Source of the DNA: Pseudomonas luteola NBRC 103146
GTDB taxonomy: Bacteria > Pseudomonadota > Gammaproteobacteria > Pseudomonadales > Pseudomonadaceae
NCBI RefSeq assembly: GCF_002091675.1
Contig: NZ_BDAE01000023.1
Location: 1 to 64,000, forward strand
Length of the DNA: 64,000 bases
Direction of reading: 5' to 3'
Below are positions 55,673 through 64,000 of this stretch, in pieces; the first letter of the stretch is position 1, and each line of letters starts with the position of its first letter. Made by a program: the position numbers and the translations under genes. Below the pieces are notes generated by a model. The model was given only the letters and a program-made list of their open reading frames with translations, ran no database searches and was not told the origin of the DNA.

Positions 55673-56959
55673 TTATTCCCCTTGTGCTTGGCTATGCAAC
55701 CAGCCTAGCGCCTCTGCCACGCTGTAGAAAGAACCCAATACGATGATTTCATCGTCTTCCGTAGCCATTTCAGCCGCTGCACTTAATGCATTTCTTATAG
55801 TGTCGTGACAATGCACGGCCTGCCCCTGATTGCGCAACGCAGCATGTAGCTCTTGCGCAGAACGGCTCCGAGGCGTTGGCAGCTCAGCCACAAACCATTC
55901 GCCGATTACTGCAAGCAGTGGGGTAATAACGCCGTGCAAATCCTTGTCAGAAAGCAGGCCAAATACAGCTAGGCGACGCCCGCTGGGTTTGCGTACAGAT
56001 AATCGCCGAGCCAAATACTCTGCTGCGTGGGGGTTATGCCCCACATCCAGAAGCAAGTGAATTTGCTTGTTATCGATACTTACCTGACGGCGATCCAGCC
56101 GCCCTACTACGGCTGTGTCCACAAGAGCCTGGACTATCTTTTCAGGCACCCACTCGATATCTAGCAACACATACGCCTGCAAAGCCAGCGCAGCGTTTTC
56201 CATAGGAAGATCAAGGAAAGGGATGCCGGGCAATGTCAACACCTCGCCATCAGCGGCTACGCCCTTCCAAAACCAACTATGGGGCTCCATAAGAAGATCA
56301 AAGTCTTTACCCCGGCAAAACAGCGGAACATTCAGACGCTCCGCCTGCTCCAGCAGTGGAACAGGCGGATCAAGGTCGCCACAGAGGGCAGGTTTTCCCG
56401 AACGAAAAATACCCGCCTTTTCAAACGCAACGCTTTCTCGCGTGTTACCGAGCCATTCGGCGTGATCCAACCCAATGCTGGTGACAAGTGCCAAGTCAGC
56501 GTCGACCAGATTAACTGCGTCCAGGCGACCGCCAAGCCCAACCTCGAGAATGACCGCATCGAGCTCCGCACGCGCGAACAGCCAGAAGGCAGCAAGCGTG
56601 CCCATTTCAAAATACGTTAGCGAGGTGTCTTGACGTGCCGCCTCAACGGCAGCAAATGCCTCACATAACGTCTGATCGTCTACGTCCTGCCCATCAATGG
56701 AGACACGCTCGTTATAGCGCAACAGATGCGGCGAACTGTAAACCCCGACACGCAACCCCGAGGCACGTAACAGTCGAGCCAGGAACGCACATGTCGATCC
56801 CTTGCCGTTTGTTCCTGTAACCGTAACGACTCGAGGCGCCAGACGCCCCAGCGCAAGTGCCTGAGCCACCTTGCGCGAGCGGTCCAAGCCCATGTCAATG
56901 GCAGTGGGATGCAGTTGTTCGAGGTAACTCAGCCAATCGGCCAGGGACTTGTTGTTCAT
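55673..56959 (-). CDS. folC: dihydrofolate synthase / folylpolyglutamate synthase
   Basis: A 428-residue Mur-ligase-like enzyme that adds glutamate to dihydropteroate and to folates. The P-loop is VTVTGTNGKGSTCAF near residue 47. The ILEVGLGGRLDAVN and DVGHNPHAA motifs are present. Its start overlaps the accD stop by 3 bp, and the SPOR gene follows 3 bp downstream. Confidence 0.96.
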   Translation of the reverse strand: MNNKSLADWLSYLEQLHPTAIDMGLDRSRKVAQALALGRLAPRVVTVTGTNGKGSTCAFLARLLRASGLRVGVYSSPHLLRYNERVSIDGQDVDDQTLCEAFAAVEAARQDTSLTYFEMGTLAAFWLFARAELDAVILEVGLGGRLDAVNLVDADLALVTSIGLDHAEWLGNTRESVAFEKAGIFRSGKPALCGDLDPPVPLLEQAERLNVPLFCRGKDFDLLMEPHSWFWKGVAADGEVLTLPGIPFLDLPMENAALALQAYVLLDIEWVPEKIVQALVDTAVVGRLDRRQVSIDNKQIHLLLDVGHNPHAAEYLARRLSVRKPSGRRLAVFGLLSDKDLHGVITPLLAVIGEWFVAELPTPRSRSAQELHAALRNQGQAVHCHDTIRNALSAAAEMATEDDEIIVLGSFYSVAEALGWLHSQAQGE

Positions 56960-57828
56960 CAGGCCGCCGGGCTAGGAACGTTCTGCAGGGTAGCCAGTAA
57001 CTTGGAGAGACGACTGCGCAGCTCAGCGCGCGGCACAATGATATCCACCGCACCATGCTCAAGCAGGAACTCACTGCGCTGGAAACCTTCCGGAAGCTTT
57101 TCACGCACAGTCTGTTCAATGACGCGAGGGCCTGCAAATCCGATAAGTGCCTTGGGCTCAGCAACAATCACATCACCCAACATGGCAAGACTTGCCGAAA
57201 CACCACCATATACAGGGTCTGTCAAGACGGAGATAAAAGGAATCCCCTCTTCACGCAAGCGAGCCAATACTGCAGATGTCTTGGCCATCTGCATCAGCGA
57301 TATCAGCGCTTCCTGCATACGAGCTCCACCCGACGCCGAAAAACAGACCAGCGGACAACGCTGTTCCAGAGCTACATTGGCGGCGCGTACAAAGCGCTCA
57401 CCCACGACCGCGCCCATGGAACCGCCCATGAACGAAAATTCAAATGCGCAGGCCGCCACCGGCATACCCATCAGCGAGCCCTTCATAGCAATCAGGGCAT
57501 CTTTTTCGCCAGTCTCCTTTTGAGCAGCCGTCAGACGATCCTTATATTTCTTGCTGTCGCGAAATTTCAGGCGATCAACAGGCTCCAGCTCAGCGCCAAG
57601 CTCCTCGCGCCCGTCCGCATCCAAAAAGATGTCCAGACGACGACGAGCATTGATGCGCATGTGATGACCACACTTCATGCAGACATCCAGATTCTTTTCC
57701 AGCTCCGGGCGGTAAAGCACCGACTCGCAAGAAGGACACTTGTGCCACAGCCCTTCAGGTACAGAACTGCGTTTCACTTCGGAACGCATGATCGAAGGAA
57801 TCAGTTTATCTACCAGCCAATTGCTCAT
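56959..57828 (-). CDS. accD: acetyl-CoA carboxylase carboxyltransferase subunit beta
   Basis: A 289-residue subunit that with AccA transfers the carboxyl group from biotin to acetyl-CoA. The N-terminal zinc ribbon has CPSC (near 31-34) and CMKC (near 51-54). [14 protein letters not shown] and [22 protein letters not shown] (in parts) form the CoA and oxyanion sites. The 276 bp upstream separate it from trpF. Confidence 0.97.
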   Translation of the reverse strand: MSNWLVDKLIPSIMRSEVKRSSVPEGLWHKCPSCESVLYRPELEKNLDVCMKCGHHMRINARRRLDIFLDADGREELGAELEPVDRLKFRDSKKYKDRLTAAQKETGEKDALIAMKGSLMGMPVAACAFEFSFMGGSMGAVVGERFVRAANVALEQRCPLVCFSASGGARMQEALISLMQMAKTSAVLARLREEGIPFISVLTDPVYGGVSASLAMLGDVIVAEPKALIGFAGPRVIEQTVREKLPEGFQRSEFLLEHGAVDIIVPRAELRSRLSKLLATLQNVPSPAA

Positions 57829-58017
57829 GCATTACTCTCCACTTGCATGGGCTCGCATGTATCAAGTCCTGAGCTCGACACACAATCCCTGAGCGAATTA
57901 TGAATTGATGGTGAACGGAGATTGAACAGCATGTCCAACTCAACGCCACCAGGCTCCGCCCTAACGGGCTAGCCCAACCTAAACTCTGCTAGTAATTATC
58001 AAGCAGAAAAATCATTG

Positions 58018-58040
58018 ATGACCCGAAACGGTTCGGGCCC
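58018..58040 (-). terminator. possible trpF terminator
   Basis: In the gap between trpF and accD, ACCCGAA (58021-58027) pairs mostly with TTCGGGC (58032-58038) over a short loop. In the minus direction a T-tract follows only after several bases. It could be a weak terminator for trpF. Confidence 0.35.
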
Positions 58041-58104
58041 GACTTAGCCTGTTGACGGTCTTAATTCAATTGCCGTCACATGGCCTCAGTTGATCCTTTT
58101 AATC

Positions 58105-58725
58105 CTAACCACGCCGTACGGCATCAACGAATGCACGAACCTTTTCGTGATCCTTTATACCCTTGGTTGACTCTACCCCGCCGCTGACATCAACAGCGTA
58201 AGGACGCACTCTGGCAATGGCATCGGCTACATTTTCAATCCCAAGCCCACCTGCCAGCACGATAGGCTTGGATAATCCCTGCGGTATTTGCGCCCAGTCA
58301 AATGCCTGCCCTGTTCCACCGGGAACACCTTGAACGTAGGTATCTAGCAAGATGGCATTTGCACTGGCGTATTCCTGACAACGAGCAGCAATATCTTCAC
58401 CCGGCTTCATACGCAGCGCTTTCATGTAAGGCCGACGATACCGCGCACAATCGGCTGCCGTCTCCTCACCATGAAACTGCAACAGATCAAGCGGCAAGGC
58501 ATCCAGTGTTTCGTCAATCTCACAGCGGGACGCATCGACGAAAAGCCCTACCGTTGTCACGAATGGAGGCAAAGCAGAAATGATGCGCTTGGCCTGGGAG
58601 ATCGATACGGAACGAGGGCTTTTTCTATAAAAGACGAGCCCGATAGCATCGGCGCCAGCATGAGCGGCGGCCAATGCATCCTCGACGCATGTGATTCCAC
58701 AGATTTTCACACGGACCGCTGACAC
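58105..58725 (-). CDS. trpF: phosphoribosylanthranilate isomerase
   Basis: A 206-residue TIM-barrel enzyme of tryptophan synthesis. The catalytic cysteine is in VKICGIT (residue 9) and the aspartate in DVSGGVES / LLDTYVQG region. The GTG at 58725 starts the P. aeruginosa-like [10 protein letters not shown]. Not linked to other trp genes, which is usual in pseudomonads. Confidence 0.95.
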   Translation of the reverse strand: MSAVRVKICGITCVEDALAAAHAGADAIGLVFYRKSPRSVSISQAKRIISALPPFVTTVGLFVDASRCEIDETLDALPLDLLQFHGEETAADCARYRRPYMKALRMKPGEDIAARCQEYASANAILLDTYVQGVPGGTGQAFDWAQIPQGLSKPIVLAGGLGIENVADAIARVRPYAVDVSGGVESTKGIKDHEKVRAFVDAVRRG

Positions 58726-58780
58726 GTCTTTTTACCCGGACTGAAAAATCAGACGATGGTATCAGAAGGCGGAGGCTTAG

Positions 58781-59638
58781 TCAGTTCGCCATATCAGGGA
58801 GAGCCGACAGGAAATGCGGCCCCAGGTAGCGCTCAGGCAAATCAAACTCTTCAGGGTATTCGACCCTGACCAGATAGAGCCCATAGGGATGCGCCGTCAC
58901 GCCTCCCGCTTTACGATCGCAGGCGTCCAGCACTTGGGCAGCCCACTCGACAGGCCGCTCGCCTGCGCCGATCGTCATCAATACGCCTGCTATGTTCCGC
59001 ACCATATGGTGCAAGAAAGCATTGGCCCTGATATCGAGCACAATAAAGCAGCCGAACACCTGCACATGCAGATGATGAACAGTCTTGATGGGAGATTTGG
59101 CCTGGCACTGTTGCGCACGGAACGATGTAAAATCATGCGTCCCAACCAAAAGGGCCGCAGCACTTCGCATTCGCTCAACATCTAGCGGACGGTGATTCCA
59201 GGTAACTTGCTCGGCCAGATGAGCAGGTCGAATAGGATCGTTGTAAATCACGTAGCGGTATCGACGCGCGACGGCTGAAAAACGCGCATTAAAGTGATGA
59301 GGCATGGGCTTGGCCCACGCTACGCTAATATCCTTAGGCAGGTTGGCATTTGCCCCTAGCACCCAGGCATGAAGCGGACGATCAACCGCCGTATCAAAAT
59401 GCACGACCTGACCGCTGGCATGCACAGCCGCATCGGTACGACCCGCGCAGGAAACCGTCACAGGCTGAGCTGCCACCCGGCTCAACGCTTTCTCAAGGGC
59501 TTCCTGCACGGATATCACGCCAGCCTGCTGCCTTTGCCAGCCGCGGTAGCGAGCCCCCATGTACTCTACACCAAGGGCTATTCTTGAAACGCCAACGGCA
59601 GCCTCCTCGGCTGCCGCTGTGTTAACACTTTCAGTCAT
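58781..59638 (-). CDS. truA: tRNA pseudouridine(38-40) synthase
   Basis: A 285-residue enzyme that makes pseudouridine in the tRNA anticodon arm. The catalytic aspartate is Asp69 in CAGRTDAAVHASGQV. The C-terminal FLHHMVRNIAG is conserved. The ATG at 59638 is chosen; TTG at 59644 would overlap the fimV stop. No strong Shine-Dalgarno is seen, so coupling to fimV is likely. Confidence 0.96.
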   Translation of the reverse strand: MTESVNTAAAEEAAVGVSRIALGVEYMGARYRGWQRQQAGVISVQEALEKALSRVAAQPVTVSCAGRTDAAVHASGQVVHFDTAVDRPLHAWVLGANANLPKDISVAWAKPMPHHFNARFSAVARRYRYVIYNDPIRPAHLAEQVTWNHRPLDVERMRSAAALLVGTHDFTSFRAQQCQAKSPIKTVHHLHVQVFGCFIVLDIRANAFLHHMVRNIAGVLMTIGAGERPVEWAAQVLDACDRKAGGVTAHPYGLYLVRVEYPEEFDLPERYLGPHFLSALPDMAN

Positions 59639-59640
59639 AT

Positions 59641-62433
59641 TCAACTCAATTGGGCCAACATCTCGCGAGCCTCATTACGCTGGGCATCACTACCTTCGGC
59701 CAGAATCTCATCAAGGATATCTCTAGCCCCATCCGCGTCGCCCATATCGATATAGGCTCGGGCCAGATCAAGCTTGGTTGCCGTCTCATCTTCACCCGAA
59801 AGGAAATCGAAATCGTCATCAAGACCTGAACCACTCTCTGCAGAAAAACTGCCGAAGTCAGTACTGGCTTCGTCTTTGCGCTCCTCAGCTACAGTCTCAT
59901 CCCTCAGATCAGGACTGCTCTGCTCCAGATCAGCATTGGCGCGCTGAAGCTCAGCTTCGAAGCTGTGTGCTTGTGGGTTAGCCGCTTCAGGCGTTTCACG
60001 CTCAGCAATAGGCTCTGGCTCTGCTCCTGGCTCGTCAATGGAAAGATCGAAGTCATCCGACAGATCATTCACGTCCGAAGGCTTCGTTTCATTATCTGGC
60101 AGATCGAGACTGAAGTCATCCTCAGGAGCGTGAACCGCAGGCTCGCTAAAGGCCACCGGCTCAGCGTTGCGATCCGACTCGTCCAGATCTAGAGAGAACT
60201 CGTCATTTAACGCCGTATGCTCGGGTGCTACCGGACGCTCCGAATCACTCGACAGATCGAAGTCAAAGTCAAAATCATCGTCCTTGGCAGTCTGAGCAGT
60301 GGTTTCTTCTGCGGTAAAGTCGAGTGTATTCGTATCTTCGCGCACCACCGTTGGCTCTTCAGTGTCATCCAGCTTGAAGTCATCGAAATTCAGATCGAAA
60401 TCGTCATCGAGCTTCTCAGTAGTCTCGGGCTCATCAAGGCGATGCTCCTCGGACTCACTGACCTCGTGCGCAGCAGCCAGCGCCGCCGCACCCAGGACTG
60501 TTGCAGCTGCCGCGGCAGCCATAGCAGGGTAACGGGACTTGAGCTGCTCGACTTCCGGCTGGGATCCACCAATTTCACGCAACTCATTTTCCTGGCGAAT
60601 GAAACCCTCACGGTCGCCCATCTCGGCATACACTTCCATGAGTTTCAAACGCAAGTCAGCGCGATGCGGCTCCTCATCACTGGCTTTCTGCAGAACATCA
60701 GCAGCCTGATTGAAGCGCCCATAGGCCATATAGATATCAGCCTGACCTAGCGCGTCAGACGGCTGCTTGGCATCGGTGTTCTGATTATCCAGATTGCTTT
60801 CGGACAGGTCGCTTATATCCAAGCCGTCCAGACTGCTTTCATGAATATCGGGATCGACACGATAGGCACCAATGGACTGCTCCTCTTCCAAGGCGGCCTC
60901 ACGCTCGGCTTCACGCATGGCGTTGCGGCGAGAGATAACCATCAGAAGAACCAGCAGCGCCAACAGCGCACTGCCACCAATTACACCCAACCAGAGGGTG
61001 TTTCCAAATATCTGATCAAGGAAACTGGCGGGCTCTTCGGCAACAGGTTCAACAGGCTGAGCCGGAGCTGCAGTGGCGGGCATGGCAGGCGTAGTAGCCG
61101 AAGGCGCCGCGGGTGTTTCGGCCGGCACTTCTGGAGCACTGGCCGAATCGGGTGCAGTATCCTCTGGCGTAGCGGGAGGCGCTGCTTCAGCCTGTTCAGG
61201 CGCGCTTTGATCAGCCGTAGGTTGAGCAGGCTCACCCTCTGCCGTTGTGGCCGGCGGAGTGATTACCGGAGCCGACGCCTCAGGGGATTCTGGAGCAACA
61301 CCCTGATTGGCAGCCGAAGCCTGCAGCTGAGCTAGCTGGGCATCCTTGAGTTGCATCAGCTTTTGCAACTTGTCCAGCTGACTTTGCAAATCGCTCATGC
61401 GACTCTTGAGTTCTTCGTTTTCGCGACGAGTCGAATCCAGACTTTCTTGCGTCACGGCCAGCTTGTCTGCCAGCGCCTGGTTATTACCGCTATTTCCCTG
61501 GTCGCTACCAGAGGCTGATTTGCCCTGCTGACCGGAAAGCAGGCGCAGATTGTCCTGCTGCTCGGCCGCCCCCGGTGCACTCTCCGGGCCTTGCCTGTTG
61601 GTAGCATCAAGTTGTCGAGGCGAACCTGGCACGCTGGCGGCATCAGCAGCCTGCAGACCACCACGCCAGGCTCGGTTCTGAGCAGCCACTTCTTCCAATG
61701 CTTGGCGCTGGGAACGCACTCTTATCTGCTCATCATTGGGGAGACGAAGAACCTGCCCACTCTTCATCAAATTGATGTTATTGCTCAAAAACGCACTAGG
61801 GTTACGATCCTGGATAGCCAGCATCATCTGGTGTACAGAAACGTTGTCGTTGGGACGAGTACGGTCTGCCACTTCCCACAGGGTATCTTTCGGGCTGGTC
61901 GTGTACTCACCATTCATGGTGACAGGCACACCCGCTGCACCTGAAGGTACCGGGGTTGCCGCTGGACGCGCAGGTCTTGATGGTGCAGGCGCCGTAACAG
62001 GCGCTACGGGTGCTGCCGCCGTTTGAGGCGTGTAAAGCGGTGGGTCCAGTAGAACGGTGTACTCGCGAAGCACGCGACCGCTTGGCCAGCTCACTTCCAG
62101 CAGGAAGTTCAAGTAGGGCTCACGTACCGGCTTGGATGACGTAATACGAATAACACTACGCCCGTCCGCTCGGACTTCAGGCGTAAATTTAAGATCGGTC
62201 AGAAAATAGTTTCTATCGACGCCGGCTTTACTGAAGTCTTCAGGGGAAGCCAGAACGGGGCGCAATTCTTCTGCTGAAAGGTCGCGAACATCCTTGAGGT
62301 CAATGACCGCATTGAATGGCTGATTCAATGATGAATTCAGATGAATATCACCGAGGCCAAGGCCATACGTCGCTCCTGACGCAAAGGCGGATGCCGCCGC
62401 GATTGCTAGCACTAATTTTCGAACCCGAACCAT
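59641..62433 (-). CDS. fimV: FimV, peptidoglycan-binding polar organiser
   Basis: A 930-residue inner-membrane protein needed in pseudomonads for type IV pilus assembly and polar localisation. It has a signal peptide, a conserved N-terminal domain, a LysM motif (KDTLWEVADRTRPNDN, near residues 180-230) and a coiled coil (about 325-370). A Pro/Ala/Glu-rich linker and one membrane helix (LWLGVIGGSALLALLVLLMVI, near 480) follow. The cytoplasmic part is very acidic, with repeated DDFDL-type segments, and ends in a TPR-like FimV C-terminus (LDLARAYIDMGDADGARDIL). A large hairpin lies upstream. Confidence 0.96.
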   Translation of the reverse strand: MVRVRKLVLAIAAASAFASGATYGLGLGDIHLNSSLNQPFNAVIDLKDVRDLSAEELRPVLASPEDFSKAGVDRNYFLTDLKFTPEVRADGRSVIRITSSKPVREPYLNFLLEVSWPSGRVLREYTVLLDPPLYTPQTAAAPVAPVTAPAPSRPARPAATPVPSGAAGVPVTMNGEYTTSPKDTLWEVADRTRPNDNVSVHQMMLAIQDRNPSAFLSNNINLMKSGQVLRLPNDEQIRVRSQRQALEEVAAQNRAWRGGLQAADAASVPGSPRQLDATNRQGPESAPGAAEQQDNLRLLSGQQGKSASGSDQGNSGNNQALADKLAVTQESLDSTRRENEELKSRMSDLQSQLDKLQKLMQLKDAQLAQLQASAANQGVAPESPEASAPVITPPATTAEGEPAQPTADQSAPEQAEAAPPATPEDTAPDSASAPEVPAETPAAPSATTPAMPATAAPAQPVEPVAEEPASFLDQIFGNTLWLGVIGGSALLALLVLLMVISRRNAMREAEREAALEEEQSIGAYRVDPDIHESSLDGLDISDLSESNLDNQNTDAKQPSDALGQADIYMAYGRFNQAADVLQKASDEEPHRADLRLKLMEVYAEMGDREGFIRQENELREIGGSQPEVEQLKSRYPAMAAAAAATVLGAAALAAAHEVSESEEHRLDEPETTEKLDDDFDLNFDDFKLDDTEEPTVVREDTNTLDFTAEETTAQTAKDDDFDFDFDLSSDSERPVAPEHTALNDEFSLDLDESDRNAEPVAFSEPAVHAPEDDFSLDLPDNETKPSDVNDLSDDFDLSIDEPGAEPEPIAERETPEAANPQAHSFEAELQRANADLEQSSPDLRDETVAEERKDEASTDFGSFSAESGSGLDDDFDFLSGEDETATKLDLARAYIDMGDADGARDILDEILAEGSDAQRNEAREMLAQLS

Positions 62434-62474
62434 AGCTTTCCCTTATGATTTCTGTCGGCAGCAGATTTGCTTAC

Positions 62475-62520
62475 CTAGGTACCGTTCAAGATGACCGGCC
62501 AGTTTGAACGGTACGCCTAG
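62475..62520 (-). promoter_or_regulatory. large hairpin in the fimV leader
   Basis: CTAGG plus TACCGTTCAA (62475-62489) pairs with TTGAACGGTA and CCTAG (62504-62520), 15 bp with a 2-base bulge and a 14-base loop. It ends 42 bp before the fimV start and has no T-run. It may regulate fimV or mark the end of the preceding transcript. Confidence 0.6.
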
Positions 62521-62565
62521 CCAATTATTTACTGATAAGTCTGCCCTAACTTAAATCAGTATCTT

Positions 62566-63576
62566 TTACAGATAATGTTTTATCAATAATTCAGCCGTTT
62601 GCACGGCATTAAGCGCAGCCGCCTTTCGAACATTATCTGAAACGATCCACATTTCAATCAGATGTGGATCTTCAGGATTATGTCTGACGCGCCCAATCAA
62701 TATTTCATCACGTCCGATCGCATCATCCACGACCGTTGGATATTCTTCTGCATCAAACAATTCCAAGCCTTCATGCTTAGAATAGGCCAAATTCAGATCT
62801 TTTATAGCCAAAATATCACGTGTTTTAACGGTTACCGAAAGACTATCGCCAAAGAACACTGGCACTTGAATACAACTGACCGCCAATGTTCCGAGACTGT
62901 CGCCCAACACTTCTTTACACTCGCCCATGACTCTATGCTCAACTGCAGTATAGCCATCTGACTGTGGTTCACCGGTCTGTGCTAGCACATTGAATGCCAA
63001 CTGCTTGCCAAATACCTTTGGTTCCAGTGGACGCGCATTTAGCAGCTCGGTTGTTTGCCGCGCCAACTCTCGAACACCGGCTCTACCCCGACTAGAGGCA
63101 GCGAGACAAGCGGTAACAGTTGCCTGCTCAATAGCACTTTGATGGCAAATGGGAGCCAGTGTACTAATGAGTACTGCGGCAGGTGCACTCGGCACTGACA
63201 GCAGACAAGGCCTTTGCTGCTGGCTAATGAGTTCGCTGCTGACGTCCGGCATCACACGCGGCGAACGTAAGCTATCCAAAGAGCCAGTCAGGTCAATAAC
63301 CGAACATCCCGCCTCGAACGCTTTTTCTGCCAACGTCCCGGCCGATACCGTATCAGCTGCCATAAAGGCCAGTTGAGCCTTGCCAAAATCAAAGTCATCA
63401 GCTGCCGTTATGCGCAGGTTTCTGCCGCGAAAGGCAATAGACTGACCAACAGAGTCAGCTGACGCTACCAAATAAAGGTGGACGAGCGGGAAATCACGCT
63501 CCTCCAGCAATGTCACGATAGCTTCGCCAACGTTGCCTGTTGCACCAACGACAACGACCGAAAGGGATGTGTTCAT
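62566..63576 (-). CDS. aspartate-semialdehyde dehydrogenase-like protein without catalytic cysteine (Usg-like)
   Basis: A 336-residue Rossmann protein homologous to Asd (VVVGATGNVGEAIVTLLEERDFP). Where Asd has its nucleophilic cysteine this protein reads LLSVPSAPAAVLIS, with no Cys. This matches the Usg family of E. coli (next to truA) and the Asd-like gene beside asd in pseudomonads. It is probably not an active dehydrogenase. Role unknown. asd lies directly upstream, separated by a terminator. Confidence 0.9.
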   Translation of the reverse strand: MNTSLSVVVVGATGNVGEAIVTLLEERDFPLVHLYLVASADSVGQSIAFRGRNLRITAADDFDFGKAQLAFMAADTVSAGTLAEKAFEAGCSVIDLTGSLDSLRSPRVMPDVSSELISQQQRPCLLSVPSAPAAVLISTLAPICHQSAIEQATVTACLAASSRGRAGVRELARQTTELLNARPLEPKVFGKQLAFNVLAQTGEPQSDGYTAVEHRVMGECKEVLGDSLGTLAVSCIQVPVFFGDSLSVTVKTRDILAIKDLNLAYSKHEGLELFDAEEYPTVVDDAIGRDEILIGRVRHNPEDPHLIEMWIVSDNVRKAAALNAVQTAELLIKHYL

Positions 63577-63593
63577 GTGCAGGGGCCCAGAAT

Positions 63594-63625
63594 GAAAAAA
63601 GGCGGCACTGTAGCGGCCGCCTTTA
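63594..63625 (-). terminator. asd terminator
   Basis: On the minus strand GGCGGC (63616-63621) pairs with GCCGCC (63601-63606), extended by flanking A-T pairs, and is followed by a run of six T. It ends 18 bp before the Asd-like gene. Confidence 0.9.
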
Positions 63626-63686
63626 AGACTTTCAATTGCCGTGAATCATGGAGAAGCATGATCTCAACGGAATGAGGAGTAATACA

Positions 63687-64000
63687 TCAACGCTCAAGCA
63701 AAATACGCAGCATACGGCGCAGCGGCTCAGCCGCTCCCCATAGCAACTGATCGCCGACAGTGAAGGCGCCCAGGTATTGGGAGCCCATGTTCAGCTTACG
63801 CAGACGACCTACCGGCACGTTAAGCGTGCCTGTTACCGCAGCAGGGGTCAGCTCACGCATGCTGACTTCACGGTGGTTCGGCACCAGCTTGACCCATGGA
63901 TTGTGCTGACTGATCAAACCTTCGATATCGGAAATCGGCACGTCCTTGTTAAGTTTGAGGGTCAATGCCTGGCTGTGGCAACGCATGGCGCCCACGCGGA
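63687..64000 (-). CDS. asd: aspartate-semialdehyde dehydrogenase, C-terminal part (runs off the edge)
   Basis: The last 103 residues or so of Asd, open at the right edge. [15 protein letters not shown] is the conserved segment with a substrate-binding Arg and His. The C-terminus [15 protein letters not shown] is typical of the gammaproteobacterial enzyme, which makes aspartate semialdehyde for lysine, threonine and methionine. The active-site cysteine part lies outside the window. Confidence 0.93.
   Translation of the reverse strand, partial: RVGAMRCHSQALTLKLNKDVPISDIEGLISQHNPWVKLVPNHREVSMRELTPAAVTGTLNVPVGRLRKLNMGSQYLGAFTVGDQLLWGAAEPLRRMLRILLER

Overview
The window is chromosomal core DNA of a gammaproteobacterium in the Pseudomonas group. 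The evidence is gene order as well as protein similarity. The block fadH - nitrilase-like - AraC - tRNA-Asp - SDR - metZ - purF - cvpA - SPOR - folC - accD - trpF - truA - fimV - Asd-like - asd follows, as I remember it, the P. aeruginosa order around PA3092-PA3117. The block idh - nudJ - mnmA - hflD - purB - roxA - GNAT - nuoA-N - chemoreceptor - two-component system - PepSY genes follows PA2624-PA2659. A fused nuoCD and a monomeric NADP isocitrate dehydrogenase also fit. Base composition looks moderate and even. I see no insertion sequence, phage gene, CRISPR array or transfer gene.

Layout. (1) 1-6.2 kb: a stable-RNA-type promoter reading out of the left edge, a membrane-anchored coiled-coil protein, a minus-strand peroxide and methionine-sulfoxide repair cluster (msrC, DUF815 ATPase, glutathione peroxidase, msrB), then alaA, a small unknown gene and htpX. 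(2) 6.2-15.6 kb: idh, nudJ, mnmA-hflD, purB, roxA, a GNAT fusion protein and a small secretin-like protein. (3) 16.1-31.0 kb: the complete 13-gene respiratory complex I operon, closed by a terminator. (4) 31.1-36.7 kb, minus strand: an AI-2E-family transporter, a chemoreceptor, a BqsRS-like two-component system and two PepSY genes, with an upstream repeat matching the BqsR recognition sequence. (5) 36.8-44.7 kb: patatin-like protein, type IB topoisomerase, prmB, rhomboid protease, phosphoesterase, nadK, a DUF1853 protein and a D-cysteine desulfhydrase-like enzyme. (6) 44.7-50.8 kb: a coiled-coil protein, fadH, a nitrilase-fold protein coupled to an AraC regulator, and tRNA-Asp. (7) 50.8-64.0 kb, minus strand: SDR, metZ, purF, cvpA, SPOR protein, folC, accD, trpF, truA, fimV, a cysteine-less Asd homologue and the C-terminus of asd, which runs off the right edge.

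Most genes are housekeeping and arranged in tight, often translationally coupled groups. I did not find an obvious new defence or mobile system. The best leads are regulatory: a perfect 13-bp inverted repeat bracketing the htpX promoter region and ending in its ribosome-binding site, a BqsR-type box before the PepSY genes, a large hairpin before fimV, a terminator hard against cvpA, and a structured gap inside the nuo operon. Several proteins also look catalytically degenerate: a nitrilase fold without its cysteine, a PLD-like domain without HKD, an Asd homologue without its cysteine and a minimal secretin.
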